Assembly: GCA_026075535.2 (NCBI GenBank)
Contig: AP026543.1
Span: 5,022,001-5,086,000, forward strand
Source: Tricholoma matsutake
Taxonomy: Eukaryota; Basidiomycota; Agaricomycetes; Agaricales; Tricholomataceae
Direction: 5' to 3'
Length of the DNA stretch: 64,000 nucleotides
Shown: in pieces, positions 22,626 to 34,656 of the stretch
How the letters are laid out: each line of letters begins with the position of its first letter
How positions within the stretch are numbered: position 1 is the stretch's first letter
Notes under the pieces: generated by a model
What the model was told of the DNA's origin: nothing
Database searches by the model: none
What the model saw: only the letters and a program-made list of their open reading frames with translations
Position numbers and translations under genes: made by a program

Positions 22626-25042
22626 ATGGCTTCGGAAACTAATGGTATGCAATCTATCTGTATAATTCGCGTTTCATGACTATACAGCGCACAGAGCAAC
22701 CAATTGGCACAGGGTCAGGACAATTCTGTATGCTTTGAAAGTAACACTGTTTCTGGTTTATTCACTAATGGGAGGCAAGACCGCAGGCGTGCAAAGGAAT
22801 TCTTAGAACTGCATGACCAAGTCCAGGTAAACCCTCACCATATCCATGGCGTCTTGTTTACTCACCTTCGGCAGACAAGCGTTAACTTATTGGATTCCCT
22901 GGAATCTTTCCTGTCCACATTCCAAAAAGACCTGTCTGCAGTTTCCGGCCAGATATCAGAGCTACAGAACCGAAGTAAGGATATTGACAATAGACTAAAA
23001 AGCCGAAGGGTGAGTGACTTCTCGAGTTTCTTCGTTAATTGTGTGTGATCTTTCTCCGATCATAGAGAATAGAGAAACCACTCTCAAACCTCCTTACCGA
23101 CATCACATTACCGCCAGCACTCACGACTCTCATACTAGATTCTGATGTAGGGGAACCTTGGATCACGGCAATTCCAGACTTTGAGAGGAGACTTGAGACG
23201 ACGAAAGCTCGGTCGCGTGTCAAGGCTGCCAGAGACCTCGGAGAAGTAACTGAGGGATTACGTATAGTGGTATGTTCTCTTATTCGCTGTGTCTGTACGG
23301 CTCACGACTTTTATCGAAGGCCGCAACAAAATTACGAGCGTTTTTTCTTGCCTTGTTTCGACCTATCAGAGGAAGCGTAACAACCAATATGCAAGTTATC
23401 CAGACGTCTGTTCTCTTGAAGTATACCCCGCTGTTCGCATTTCTACAACGGCAGGCTCCCAATGTCGCGCATGAACTGCAAAGGTCATACGTCGGAGCGG
23501 CGCGTGTGTACTATGAAACAGGCTTTAGAAGGTATGTTCGAAGTCTTGGTTGGATAAAGGTCAGTCTGGACACTCAGGGGATGTGATGTTGCTAACTTAA
23601 CTTTGCCAGGCACGATCCATCGAAAAGCATGCATCGATCGTGGCAAGCGAACGAGAAGGAGACTTGAAGGTTGATGCCGCGCACCTTGCATACGCTAAGA
23701 TAGAGGGTACGGGCGTTACCCTGGCTTACATGGCAGATGACAAGAATCATGTGAGTGTTTAATTCTGTTCCAGCGACTTCATATTAAATCAGAGAGAAAG
23801 AAAGAACCAGTAGAGGCTTTGTTACGATCCCTGTTACTTGTATTCATGGACAACGCAACTGCCGAATACACTTTTGCGACAGCTTTCTTCTCATATGATG
23901 CCACCATTCCTACCGGGGAATCCAGTGGTTCAATGATGTCACCTGCAGCATTCTTATCGCCCGATCGAAGAACATTTACTGAACAACGATCCATGGCTGG
24001 CTCAGATTATGGTGGTCAACGTGTACGATCTGCCGGTATGGTCAGCGCGAATGGTCTTCCAATTGATGCAGGACAGAAAGAGGCACAGGCTACCGTGGAC
24101 GCAATATGGAAGCAGATAATGGACCCAGTGCTGGGGTACTGTGAAGTGTGTCATTCTGCTCATCTGTTTACTGAGAGCTAAACCTTTGGTGTAGACATTT
24201 GTGCGATCAGTGTTGGAACCAATACCTCCTTCAATACCTCTGCTTACAATGATTCGCCTAACGGAGGACGTAATTCTTGAAGTACAGAAACGGAATTGTT
24301 CACCAGTGGAATTCTTTGTCTTCGGCCTTCGATTGCAAATGTGGCCTGTGTTTCAGAAATCTATGGGGGAACAGATTGATGCACTTAAAAAACTTGCGGA
24401 GGGCGCGAGTTCAGGCTATTTTAGTCGTGCCCCAACAACCACGGATGCCAGTGTTATGAGCGTGAGTTTCTTTTGAACTCAACGGTCTCAACTCACCGGG
24501 GGCTTCAGATTTGTAAACGATATACCACACTTTTCAATTCGTTCATTAATCTAACCGACCAAGAGGAGGAAACCATGATTTTCTCGAAGTAAAATATGTT
24601 TCTTTCTGTTGCTGCAGGCTAATGACTTCTTTTGCTAGTCTCCTCCGTCTGCGACAGGAGCTATCAAAATTGATTCTTCGACATACCAATGGTGTTCGTG
24701 ATACCGTAGCCAAAGCAACTGCGCAGTCCACAATCTACGAGATTCTACTCCAAGGCCTAAGCGTGTGTATCCTATTAATGATGAGATACTTGTAGCTATC
24801 ATCTTACCTTCATCTAGAGAGGAACACATCTCTCAGCTCATCCAAAGTCACAGCAAGAAATTGCATACTGGGCAAATTTGGAGGAGGAATCGAGGAGGAA
24901 AATCATATCTGCAGGTCATTCAAGTACTGGACAGCAGAAAAGAGCCACTTCAGATTCTTTGAAAGTATCATTAAGTAAGTAATAGGTTATAATACATGGA
25001 TTCATTGTCGAATTAGACGAAAGTGTCCTGGGAAAGAGTTGA
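22626..25042 (+). CDS. VPS52: GARP complex subunit Vps52
   Basis: Tethering subunit for retrograde endosome-to-Golgi transport. Exons join as MASETNAHRATNWHRVRTIL, then QDRRRAKEFLELHDQVQTSV, NLLDSLESFLSTFQKDLSAV and the coiled coil VSGQISELQNRSKDIDNRLK. These match the N-terminal core of Vps52. Then come AATKLRAFFLALFRPIRGSV, TSVLLKYTPLFAFLQRQAPN and YYETGFRRYVRSLGWIK, a very conserved Vps52 segment. The C-terminal half includes EPIPPSIPLLTMIRLTEDVI and SNLLRLRQELSKLILRHTNG. An intron near 22726-22777 (with CTAAT branch site) restores the frame after the second exon. The final exon is read as HLSAHPKSQQEIAYWANLEE and ends at TGA 25040-25042. About ten exons. Its stop is 65 bp from the convergent EFR3 stop. 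Confidence 0.92.
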
Positions 25043-25107
25043 TGGATAAGTTACGCTATTTAAAAGACGGAGCACTGTAACGGCTTCGGTCAGACCTTAT
25101 CCTAGCC

Positions 25108-28100
25108 TCATGCTGACCGTTGACTAATCTTCTGCGGGAACGAGGCCTTGAGGAGACTCCCGTTTTGTTTGCCAATGCCAAGTCTGTTCAGCACATCTCG
25201 AACGTCTCCCGATCCAGAATGCAGCGAATGTTTCTTGGTTCGTGACCTCGATCGTGTCTGTGAGAGTCTTAGATTGTCTATCCCAGTGCTCGACGGCGCA
25301 TGCTCAAGAGTGGATATAGAAGGCGGCCTGGCAAGTGCGGGGTTTGATATTGACATACTGCTGCGCCCTTCTAGTGCCTCCCTGAGATCTGTGACGCCTA
25401 CGCCCCTCACAGATTTAGCCAAACTCTGTAAGGAGATGTTTTCAATGTGCATCAGAGCTGGAGAAATTTTGAGAAGGGGTGAAATGCCATCTCCACGGGT
25501 TGAGTTCTCGTATATAGATGTTTTCTCCACCGCTATTCGCAGCTCGGGTTAGTCGGCCACGTCGACGACAGGTATAGAAATCGATGGCCACTTACAGTCT
25601 CTAAGAGCTGCATCAGCAGTCCACGTGGCAGAAAATCGCCGAAGAAGTCCCTGTCTATCCAGACCAGTTGCTTCTTGCACAGACTTATTGCAAGTGATCG
25701 CTTCGAGCACTGCCTCTGAACTCACACCGCTCCATGGTGTGATTCCAGTGGGTTCTGGCGGAAACCCAACAGCGCCTCGAGATGAAGTGTATGATCCCAG
25801 CTCGAACGGAGGGATTTCTGGCAGGTTGGTAGTTGTAGGCATGGAAGACAGAGCCTGGATATGTAGTTGAACAACCAAATCCTTGTATTTGAATAACTGG
25901 CAAACCTTCTCCGTTATATCCATTACATCCGATGAGTTCCAGACCCTTCCAACAACCAACCAAACTCTTGCAATGACCTCCTTGATAACGGTGATACGAT
26001 GAAGCATATGGAAGTCATCCGCGTCCTGAGGATTAGTCGACGCGTCCAGTGCAAGTAGCATAGGAATGCCTGTAAGCAACCCTCGCACGGGAAGTTGCTC
26101 GTGTATTGTTGTTAGTATATTCAGGACATGTGCATAATCCGCCAAGCATGCAGACGTGGATGCAGACACTCCAGATGCCGTCCCATCTAACAAACGTTGG
26201 ACCACGGAAGCTTTGCGTGATCGTGGACCGTAAGGTACAGAGAAAGAGCGCCGACCGGGAGATTGTGATTGCGCGTGGGAATCCTTTCTTACAGTTTCCA
26301 ATTCAGTTGGAGTGCTAGGAATAACGTTTATACCGGAATCGTCGACCACTGACTGGGAGGGAGATGTGGAAGAGCTGGTAGACAGACCAAGCGAAGAAGT
26401 GGTGGAAAGGATATACATGTAAGCATGTACAGCGTTGAGGAATTTTGTACTAACATCCCCAGCGTGAAGTAAAACAGTCATGTTCATGGCTTGTTGTAAT
26501 GGACCTTCAGCCAGCCATCGTGTCCTCTTTATGCCATCAGAATTAGGGATGTTACCATGTTTAGGCATCTCATTCGAGATATAGAAAACGAGGGCTTCCG
26601 TATAGTCAGTTCGTACAGAGTAGTCACTGCAACACAGAAGGCTCAGTGTATCGTGCCAGATATCTGGGGAAATTCGACTTCGCCGAGATGGACGAGCCTG
26701 TCCACCGTCTTTTCTTGACGTCTCTAGCGTTGATTCAGCCGGAGCTTCTTCCTCACTTTTCACGAGGTCGGTTTTATTTGCTGCCTGTATCAGTCCCAAC
26801 AAACCAGCCAGGAGACAGCGCACAGCCTGCCATCGACTGTGTGTGGAACCGGTTTTGCCGCGCCCTAGTGTTCTAACATCTTGAGCTTCGATTACAACAA
26901 GGCGGCTGATTAGCTCTCCCTAAGGATTGTCAATATAAGCAAATGACGAAGGTCAAGGCACTCACAGCAAGATCTTGAATTTGATCAGAATAGTAAACGT
27001 GCCGACCCAAGGAAGAAATACACTCTACTAATGCTGGTATAAGTGAGTCATTTGGATCCAATGTAGTACGACGAAGAAGTAGTGTGACAAGGTTGGACAT
27101 GATATCCGACGTGGACAGATTGATCAGTGGGGTGGGCGAGTTGAAGACTGTCGTCACCATGGCCAGAAGTGTAGTATGCAAGGGCGTAGCTGGGGCCATC
27201 TCCTGACTTACATGAAGTCGTTCTACTAGCCAAGTTGGGACTGCATAACGATACTGATATTGGGACCATTCCACCGCTTTCCGAGCAAACCAACAGCAGT
27301 GATCTAGGCTGGTCCAGCCTTGCAATTGATCGAGACTGTCAAACGATGAATGCATGATATAGCCAATCTGTGAGCCATTTGCGTGACCAAGCAAGGAGAA
27401 CAGGGCACATAATGAGGCGTTAGAGACGTCCGCCATGGATGGGCCGTTGTCCCCATCGACATGAATGTGGATAGAAGCTGCACGTCGTTCTGTAGCAGGT
27501 CGTGTCCTGAACTCGGCCAGATATATAGAGATAGTGGCATCTTTAACTGCCGCAGCCCTGCGAGGAATTAGAAAAATGGTTTGCTCTGCAGATGAGCGAC
27601 CTCACTGTTCATCTAGCATCGCAATCTCGGTTTGAAACAAGGTGCCCAGAATTGGACGCATTATCCTAGAGACCTGTGCTCGGAACTGGGCAGTATCACT
27701 ATACAAGGCTTCGGAGTTCAGAGCCCCGGTAAGGGCTGCAAACCCAATTAGACGAGTTCTAAGTTGCAACTTGGAGATAAGCTACAACAGAATAAGACAA
27801 GAAGTGAATTCTAACCGATTTTTGACCTCTTCATCAACTGGGGAAGAAGAGCTCAAGGAAGCAAAGTGATCTAGGACCAACAGATAATCTGTTGTCATGT
27901 TGCTATCAGTTCCTATTAGATGACCATCCGTATATGTGGTCCAAGCTGTAAACTGCCAGCAACTGTTCAAACTTTGTAATGCGGCGGGATGGAAGGAACA
28001 TACAACGCTGGCTGCCCTCGTGACCACTTCCAAGTCGGTGGGAAGAGCGGAGAGCGTCACGTTGACGGAAGCTACCAATGACGGTGAAAGAAGAGCAATA

Positions 28101-28493
28101 TCGCGTCTACATTCTGTTGTGAGTGATCGAAAGATGGCCAAGGTCATTAGAAGCGACCTGTGCTGATGAATCAGTAAGAGCTCTAGTGTGATAACATGTA
28201 AACCCTCACGCCCTGTAGCGGAGATTTCCTGCCTGGGCCTTTCGACACTCTGCTCTGAGTCGCTTCTCCAATTCATTGCCAAGTTTAGTTAATTTGCTGG
28301 GATGATTTGACCTGAACCGATGATAGTCATTACAGCATTGCAACGGCATACTCAAAGCTTACGCATAATAAGTTAGGCGACTAAGTTCCTGTGTGTTTGG
28401 AGAATAATTTGGACCCGCAGTTAGCAAGGCAGAAGCAGGAGGATAACAGGAATTGAGGAGTTGGACGTGATTGGGGGTGAAGAGAAGGTGCAT
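25108..28493 (-). CDS. EFR3: EFR3, plasma-membrane scaffold for PI 4-kinase
   Basis: Armadillo/HEAT-like membrane anchor that recruits the Stt4/PI4KA complex to the plasma membrane. The N-terminus MHLLFTPNHVQLLNSCYPPA is diagnostic for fungal Efr3, followed by NTQELSRLTYYA, KLTKLGNELEKRL and SLLMTLAIFRSLTTECRRDI. Long helical repeats continue (MADVSNASLCALFSLLGHAN, TPLINLSTSDIMSNLVTLLL, CLLAGLLGLIQAANKTDLVK). The C-terminal third is Ser-rich (TTSSLGLSTSSS, SRSRTKKHSLHSGSGDVRD), as in other Efr3 proteins. Basic and aromatic residues near the N-terminus could bind the membrane. The start is the first Met before the conserved block. At least eight exons. Convergent with VPS52. Confidence 0.92.
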
Positions 28494-28995
28494 TGTACAG
28501 TGTGAGATAAGATTGGAAACGAGTGTTCTAATGACACGTTCGTAGAGAATTATAGCGTCATATAAGGCGACGACAAGGTAGTTCAGTACTCGACATCGAT
28601 CGTGATGTGGAATGCACGTGGGAATATTTGGGAATGGTTATAAAAAGGCTTTGCTTTCAGAAAATATTTTTCATCTCCGTCGTCCAGGTGAGCATCTCTT
28701 CAGCTTCAATTTTCTTTCTGTTTTCTGTGATGCAATCATTGCTGTGCACCAGGCCAAGTGTATTCTTGCACAAGGACGACAACTACCCTGGCTCCCTTTA
28801 TACGCTTGGGCGCCCTGAATTTTTTTCCTTGTTCTTTTCCTCGATTTCGTTGGAACGCCTGGACTGACTAGACCTTTCTCCCCAAGGTCGAATATTAAGT
28901 AGAGGGATACGTCGCATTAAGTTGTCAAGGAAACAGTGAGCCTGTTCATTCTTCGTTATGTACTCCGGTACATACAACGTTGTATACGAATAGTC
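28494..28995. other. 502-bp spacer with an orphan TATA-like site
   Basis: Lies upstream of EFR3 and downstream of the BRCT gene. On the + strand it has TATAAAAA at 28639-28646, then a T/C-rich stretch and CCAG|GTGAGC at about 28689, which looks like a promoter plus a 5' splice site. Only short, unconserved-looking reading frames follow (to about 28867). Confidence 0.4.
28639..28646 (+). promoter_or_regulatory. TATA-like element without an assigned gene
   Basis: TATAAAAA followed by AGGC, facing right, away from EFR3. No supported CDS lies downstream on this strand before the convergent BRCT gene. Confidence 0.3.
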
Positions 28996-29877
28996 TTAAT
29001 CCATTGTTGTCTCGACCTTTGGCTTGAGCAGAATGTCTTGCAGGTTCTTCATGGTTGTGATTTTGATGACTGAGTATTCTCGCTCAAGCTTCCTCCTGCC
29101 TGCTTTCACACTGTCGATCACCCACTCCGGTTTAATAACATGAACTTTGGTTTTTGTGGTCAGGATTTTATGTGTTTTTGATCCACTCAGTTGCTGTGAG
29201 GTCAATATATGGGTGCATGTGGAAGCGGTATGGCTTTGCAGATTGATAGGTCAGATAAAATGCCCAGTGACACGAAGAGCTGTGCATACACTATCTGTCC
29301 ACCACACTGCATTATGATTCTTTTCATTTCAATGTCCGTCGTATTGTCCAGAAATCCATTGATATACACTCGAACATTGTGAAAGATCTGAGGCATGTTG
29401 CTAGATGAATTAGCTTCTCTTTGACGAGCGAGCTTATGCTCTCTGTCTTCCGACCAGAGTCGCTGGCCCCCTCTCCGTCCCTCGGACACTTGATGACCGG
29501 TTGAGGCGGAAAAGACGTGATCTATATTGTTCACAAAAGGAATGAACAAATCATAGCAGCAAATAACAGACATTGTACCAGAACGTTGACCGATATCTGA
29601 ATGCGTTATCGGATTTGACGGATGTGCAAGCGTATTGAGTAGAAACTTGTTCAAGGCAGATGAAGACAGCTTGGGTTCGTTCGTCTGAAACCTACAAACT
29701 GGTTTCAGTAAGGTTAGAGAAAGAGCAACAAACATACGTAAGATCCTGTCCATTTGACTTCTTGCGAGACAAATTATCGTAAGGCTGATATCTTGCTGTC
29801 GCATTTCTTCCGATCTTGTCACCATTCGTCTTGCCACGGGAGGATGATTTAGAGACGACCGGAAAATACTTCTCCAT
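28996..29877 (-). CDS. Stand-alone BRCT protein, REV1-BRCT-like
   Basis: About 265 residues in three exons. The first exon gives MEKYFPVVSKSSSRGKTNGD, the second a linker ending QIFHNVRVYINGFLDNTTDI and IIMQCGGQIV, the third HTASTCTHILTSQQLSG, VHVIKPEWVIDSVKAGRRK and EREYSVIKI. Together they form one BRCT domain whose motifs (VYINGF, GGQ, THILTS, IKPEW+VDS+KAGR) are closest to those of the REV1 translesion polymerase. There is no polymerase, UBM or Polη-interacting region: the protein ends about 20 residues after the BRCT. Likely a nuclear DNA-damage adaptor. It could be an independent fungal family rather than a shortened REV1. The stop at 28996-28998 and the start are clear. Confidence 0.78.
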
Positions 29878-30076
29878 GAATCAATAAAGTGAATTCGTTA
29901 GTTGTAGAACGTAAGGAATGTCGTATTGCAATAAGAATATGTATGCGCAGTTTGAATCAATGAATGTACAAAGAAGTTGAACGTTCAAGTTCAACGCGAG
30001 TCGATCAAGTGGATGATTATCACGTGATCTGTGCTCTGACCATCACAGCATTACATCACATCAGATCTCTATTAGT
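29878..30076. promoter_or_regulatory. Divergent promoter BRCT gene / FPGS
   Basis: 199 bp between opposite ATGs. It contains TCACGTGATC (about 30020), a CACGTG core that in fungi is a common bHLH site. If used, it could serve both genes. Confidence 0.45.
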
Positions 30077-32105
30077 ATGGTATCGACGCGCCCAACATTC
30101 ATTTTTTCATCATTCTTTCGTTCTCTATCGTCGAAGCTAAAGGTATTTCCTGCGGTCCCTAGAACCATGTCTACAAGAACGTATAAAGATGCTGTCGAAC
30201 TCTTGAACTCTCTGCAGTCCAACGCAGCAACTTTAGAAGCACTTCGTGCTTCCGGGGGGCGCTTAAGTGCGTTCGCCATCCCGGAAATGTTGGAATACCT
30301 TGGAAGGATAGGTTACAGTGTACGTGTTTATTGTGGACAATCCCCGCTTATTTCTGCCATCTTAAGCGAACGTCTATAGGCGAATGACTTAAATGCGCTT
30401 AATGTTATACACATTACTGGAACTAAAGGCAAGGGCTCCACCAGTGCATTCACGGAATCTATACTTCGTCATCACATGCCGGGATGGAAAATTGGTGCGA
30501 TTTGAATTGTCGAATGCAAATAACCATGTCTTGACGAGGTTATCGTGATAAGGTCTATACACCTCCCCTCATCTAGTAGCTGTGCGTGAACGCATCCGGA
30601 TCAACGGGGCACCGATATCCGAAGAACAATTTGCGCTATTTTTCTTCGAGGTATGGGACAAATTAGTCGAAAATGACGTGGTACTATTCTGTCTTCTAGT
30701 TCAGCACAAACTCGAATGACAAATAAATTTCAGAGACAGTTACCTAGTACATCTCCTATGCCCGGATACTTTCGATTCCTGACTTTAGTTGCATTCCACG
30801 CATTTTTGGCGCTTAAAGTAAACGCAACAGTTCTTGAAGTTGGGGTGGGAGGGACGTACGACAGCACCAACGTTGTGCCCAAACCTATTGTGACGGGGAT
30901 AACAGCGTTGGGAATTGATCACGTTTCAGTCCTCGGTCCCACGTTGAAAGATATTGCCTGGCAGAAAGCAGGAATATTCAAGGTCAGTTCTGAGTTCCAG
31001 GACTATCTTTCCATCTACCCGAAACCCCATTCAGGAAGGCGTTCCTGCGTTTACGGTGAACCAACCGAGAGAAGGGATGTCTGTTCTTGAGGACCGAGCC
31101 AGAGAACTCAAGGCAAGCTTTCAATGAATTTCATTGTCAGACTATGTTTCCCTTTTCGCAGGCATCCAGTTTAACTGTGACTTCTTTGATTCCTGGTCTC
31201 TCCGACATCAAACTTGGTACGACCAGTCGTTGTATGATACACCTATCACTACCTCACTTCATTGCTAGGTCTCGCTGGTATTCACCAGCTGCAAAATGCA
31301 ACACTTGCTGTTCATCTTGCGCGATCATTCCTACAGTCAGAAACACCATTTAAGGATGTTGGTGATCTTCTCGGATCGTTCATCACCGGTCTCAAGCAAA
31401 CCAGGTGGCCTGGACGTTGTCAAACGGTCCTTGACCCACAGCGTGAAAAAGTCACTTGGTATCTAGATGGGGCCCACACTGTCGAAAGCCTTGATTGCTG
31501 TATGCAATGGTTCGTAAGCCCAGGGGTAGGGCTGTCATCTGAACAAACCACGTATGTTGCCGTAGGACATTCAATCCTTTCGTTGTCTAATATATGGAGT
31601 CTCTAGGAGAGGAATCCGTATTCTGGTTTTCAATTGCACAAGTGGTCGCTCTGGTCCGTCTTTTTTAGGCTCCATTCACGCGAAGGTCTCTGCCCAACTC
31701 AGACTACACGAACGACCGGAAACTCTAGAACTATTCTTTAACCACGTAATATTTTGTACCAACGTGACATACGCTGATGGTCATTTTAAAGGAGGTGCGT
31801 CGTTTCCATGTTGGATGATCTGCGGAATCGTTAAGAAAATGCTAGATCTGGCATCACTTGCCATTCCAACCGACGATCTCGCGCAATTGAAAACGCAACG
31901 AGAACTTGCATCAGCTTGGTCTTCACTTATTCCAAGCTTCCCAAGCTCCAAAATACATGTATTACCATCCATCGAGCATGCAGTGAAAGAGATTGAAAAG
32001 ATAGAATCAAATTCTTCGGAACGTACGAAGGTCCTGGTTGCTGGTAGTCTACATCTCGTCGGTGGCGTAGTTGAGGTTGCGGGGCTATCTGCTGCTGCTT
32101 TGTAG
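30077..32105 (+). CDS. Folylpolyglutamate synthase, probable dual mitochondrial/cytosolic starts
   Basis: Adds glutamates to folates so that they are retained and used in one-carbon metabolism. Mur-ligase fold with P-loop HITGTKGKGSTSAF, then LYTSPHLVAVRERIRING, VLEVGVGGTYDSTNVV, GIDHVSVLGPTLKDIAWQKA and LDGAHTVES, all in family order. The C-terminus is VLVAGSLHLVGGVVEVAGL. The first ATG (30077) encodes MVSTRPTFIFSSFFRSLSSK, a basic, Ser/Phe-rich peptide like a mitochondrial presequence. The second, at 30167, begins MSTRTYKDAVELLNSLQ, where the conserved domain starts. About nine exons. Its stop is 87 bp from the convergent SLX4 stop. Confidence 0.95.
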
Positions 32106-32192
32106 ACTTTCTAGCGGATCTTCGAGGATTATCTTTATAGGAGTAAACACAATATTCCTACAGACTTTTTTCTTTCTACCAGGGAAGCTCAA

Positions 32193-34506
32193 TCAACGCC
32201 TTCGTCCATTTCCATAGAAGCTGATGGCCTTCAACAGTCATGAGTGCAATGGTTTGCGGCATGCACAGTAAGTTATACCTCTTTGTCGAGATACCTTCGT
32301 AGATGGGCCTTCAATTTCCCGGAAGCCGAACATGAGAACTCATCTGTTGCCAGCTTTAGGAACACATCAAAATGTATCGGCTTCACAACATCGATATTCA
32401 CGGGTCAACAATGCTGCCAAACACGTATTATACCCACTAACCTCATACCGCAGGATACGGAGGTATAAGTCGGTGTCTCGAACTATGACGTCTTTCATGC
32501 GTGCGTCCCATAGTTCGTCAACATCATCTTCTGGTTCGACTTGTCGTTTTCCTTTACCCTTCCTCTTTACAACAGCATCCTTTTTTCTCGGACTGTCCTT
32601 GACACAGATGTCTGCTGTATAGGTTACTTGGGATTGTACAGGCTTCTTGGGTTTGGGTTCCGGTGAGTGTACGATGCTGATATTACCAGGCGAGCGTGGA
32701 AGACTTGTCGCCTTGGGCAGAATGTAACTCCCCGAAGGTGCCATTAACTGCTGCTGATTATCAGCTCCAGGATCGAAGTGCATATACGCATTGTCATTGT
32801 CCATTTCACGCTCACTGATCTGTTCACATGGATCCTGTATGTCATCAATGTTGCACTGTTTCCTGAAAGTGTGGGCCAGACTGTTAAGAATAATTCTACC
32901 AGATATTGGCATATTGCGTCTCCTCGACACTGGAGATAGAGAGCGCTCTCTTCCGCTGATTGCATTAGGGAGATGGATGAGAGGAGGTTCCTGTTTGTTC
33001 TCAGCTACGTTCGGACAGCGAATGAACCAAAGCGCACATTCGTCGGGTTGACCCAGGTGTCAATTGAGACAGACGTAGCTTGGGATTCTCGGCCAGAAGG
33101 GAGCACATCTTTTCGAGGCTCAAACAGCGCATGAGGTCGATGAGCGGCGTCACCAAACTTCGATGGGGCAAAGACTTGAGTGGCCGGCAAAACACTCTCT
33201 TCTTCCTCTGAGCGGCTCGGTGATGGCGAAAAATCTGCTAAGATATAGCGTGTGTCCGTTCGATGCCTTTGGGCCAAGGCACTTCGTCCAAAAGGCTGAG
33301 TTGATTTCGGAAGGTCACCGATTCCACAGTTATCAGTTCCTACGGACGGTTCACATGCTGGCGAGCTGACGCTCGCCTCTGCCGGATATTGCGAAGAAAC
33401 GGAATCCAGAATAACTCGAGCCCGGTCCAAGATCGCATTGCGAGTAGCAGTGACACTTCGAACTGACTCGCCGGTTTCCATACGGCGCCCCTTCTTCTTG
33501 GGGGCAGCATCAGTGACGATGTGCTCATAAAAAGTCTTCGGAGTTGGTGATTGTGCAGGAGGGACTTTACCTATCCCTTTCTTTTCTGCGACTTTGCCAA
33601 CAGTTCCCACGACACTTTCAATTTCTTTTCGAATGAGGAAACGGATAGTTTCGTCGTTAAAGGAATGCTTCTTCGCACAAAACAGGACATGCTTCATTTT
33701 TTGCGTAGCAGTCTTCCTCGTTGTCCAATGAGCATTACAGCTGACACATGTAGTCAGCTTCGCCAATTCAGCATCGGAAAAATCGCCAGAAAACTGATGT
33801 TTAGTCACTGCCTTCCTTTTTGGAGGAGCTTTGGTGGTACTAGGTCCAATAACTGTGCTTGATCTCTTGCGGGAAGGGTCCGACCCAGAAGAGGGATCGT
33901 TTATAGATGGTCGCGAGCCTATGAATGCATATCGCCCGAAGTTAACACTCTCATCTCCGTCTTCAATGTCGTTAGGTGAGACGTTGTGAGGTAGGGCACT
34001 ATGTAGCACAACATCCGGCTGTTTACTTGAGGTGGAAGGGGGCAATGAAGGTGGAGGCGTCTTCAATGCCTTGGGCGCTAGTTGAGATTCTGCTTCCGGA
34101 TAGACGCATGTCATGTCTGCCCCTTGTGTTATTTTGTATTCATTGGCGGTAGATGTAAGGCGACGCGGACACGTACCTCTCTGCTTCATCAGGCTCTGTG
34201 GATGGTGCTTTGGAATGGACAGAATTTCGTGAGAACTTGAGTCTGAGGTGCAATCTGACGTTTCAGGTGTCAATAGTCGAAACGAAGTTGACCGATAGTT
34301 GCTGTACCAGATATTTCAATCATATCAGGGGGCTGGAGGTCATCTCCCTCGGATTCATGGTCGGTGAGTTCGATAACTTCACGCCTCGTAGGAGGTTTAT
34401 GAGGGATTGTCCTGACTCTCGTGTCAAACTTCTTTCTCTCCCATCTTAATTTCTCTCGTTCTGGTTCGGAGTCATCGACGATCTCGTCCCGAAAGCCTCT
34501 TGTCAT
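32193..34506 (-). CDS. SLX4: SLX4, scaffold subunit of the SLX1-SLX4 structure-specific endonuclease
   Basis: Nuclear scaffold that activates SLX1 to cut branched DNA. The diagnostic part is the C-terminal SLX1-binding domain: DELWDARMKDVIVRDTDLYL, RILRYE, then across an intron PIHFDVFLKLATDEF and KAHLRRYLDKEAISFYG, ending at TGA 32195-32193. Upstream is a Cys/His segment (LTTCVSCNAHWTTRKTATQK ... HVLFCAKK) resembling the UBZ-like or SAP-adjacent finger of fungal SLX4, and long disordered regions. The true start is the ATG at 34506 (MTRGFRDEIVDDSEPERE). Two introns near 34.25 and 34.15 kb are required to keep frame. Divergent from the importin gene, with 150 bp between ATGs. Confidence 0.85.
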
Positions 34507-34656
34507 GGTGTCGAATGGCAAAGTGAGTTACTACGTGACAGTAACGCGACGCGTTCTTTGTGACCATTTGTTTGGATTAGTATCTTCGCGACTGATTCAT
34601 TTAAATTTCTAGACGTTGCTCTTGCAATAAACATCCGTTTACGTTTATCGCGTATC
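34507..34656. promoter_or_regulatory. Shared divergent promoter SLX4 / importin-11
   Basis: 150 bp separate the two ATGs, so both core promoters must fit here or overlap 5' exons. No TATA box seen. Confidence 0.5.

Noticed and set aside
28724..28870. Possible box C/D snoRNA (TGATG ... CTGA)
   Set aside because: The box C match is incomplete, the spacing is too long and no terminal stem is visible.
34507..34521. SLX4 start at 34521
   Set aside because: The codon is TTG. ATG 34506 is the first true start.
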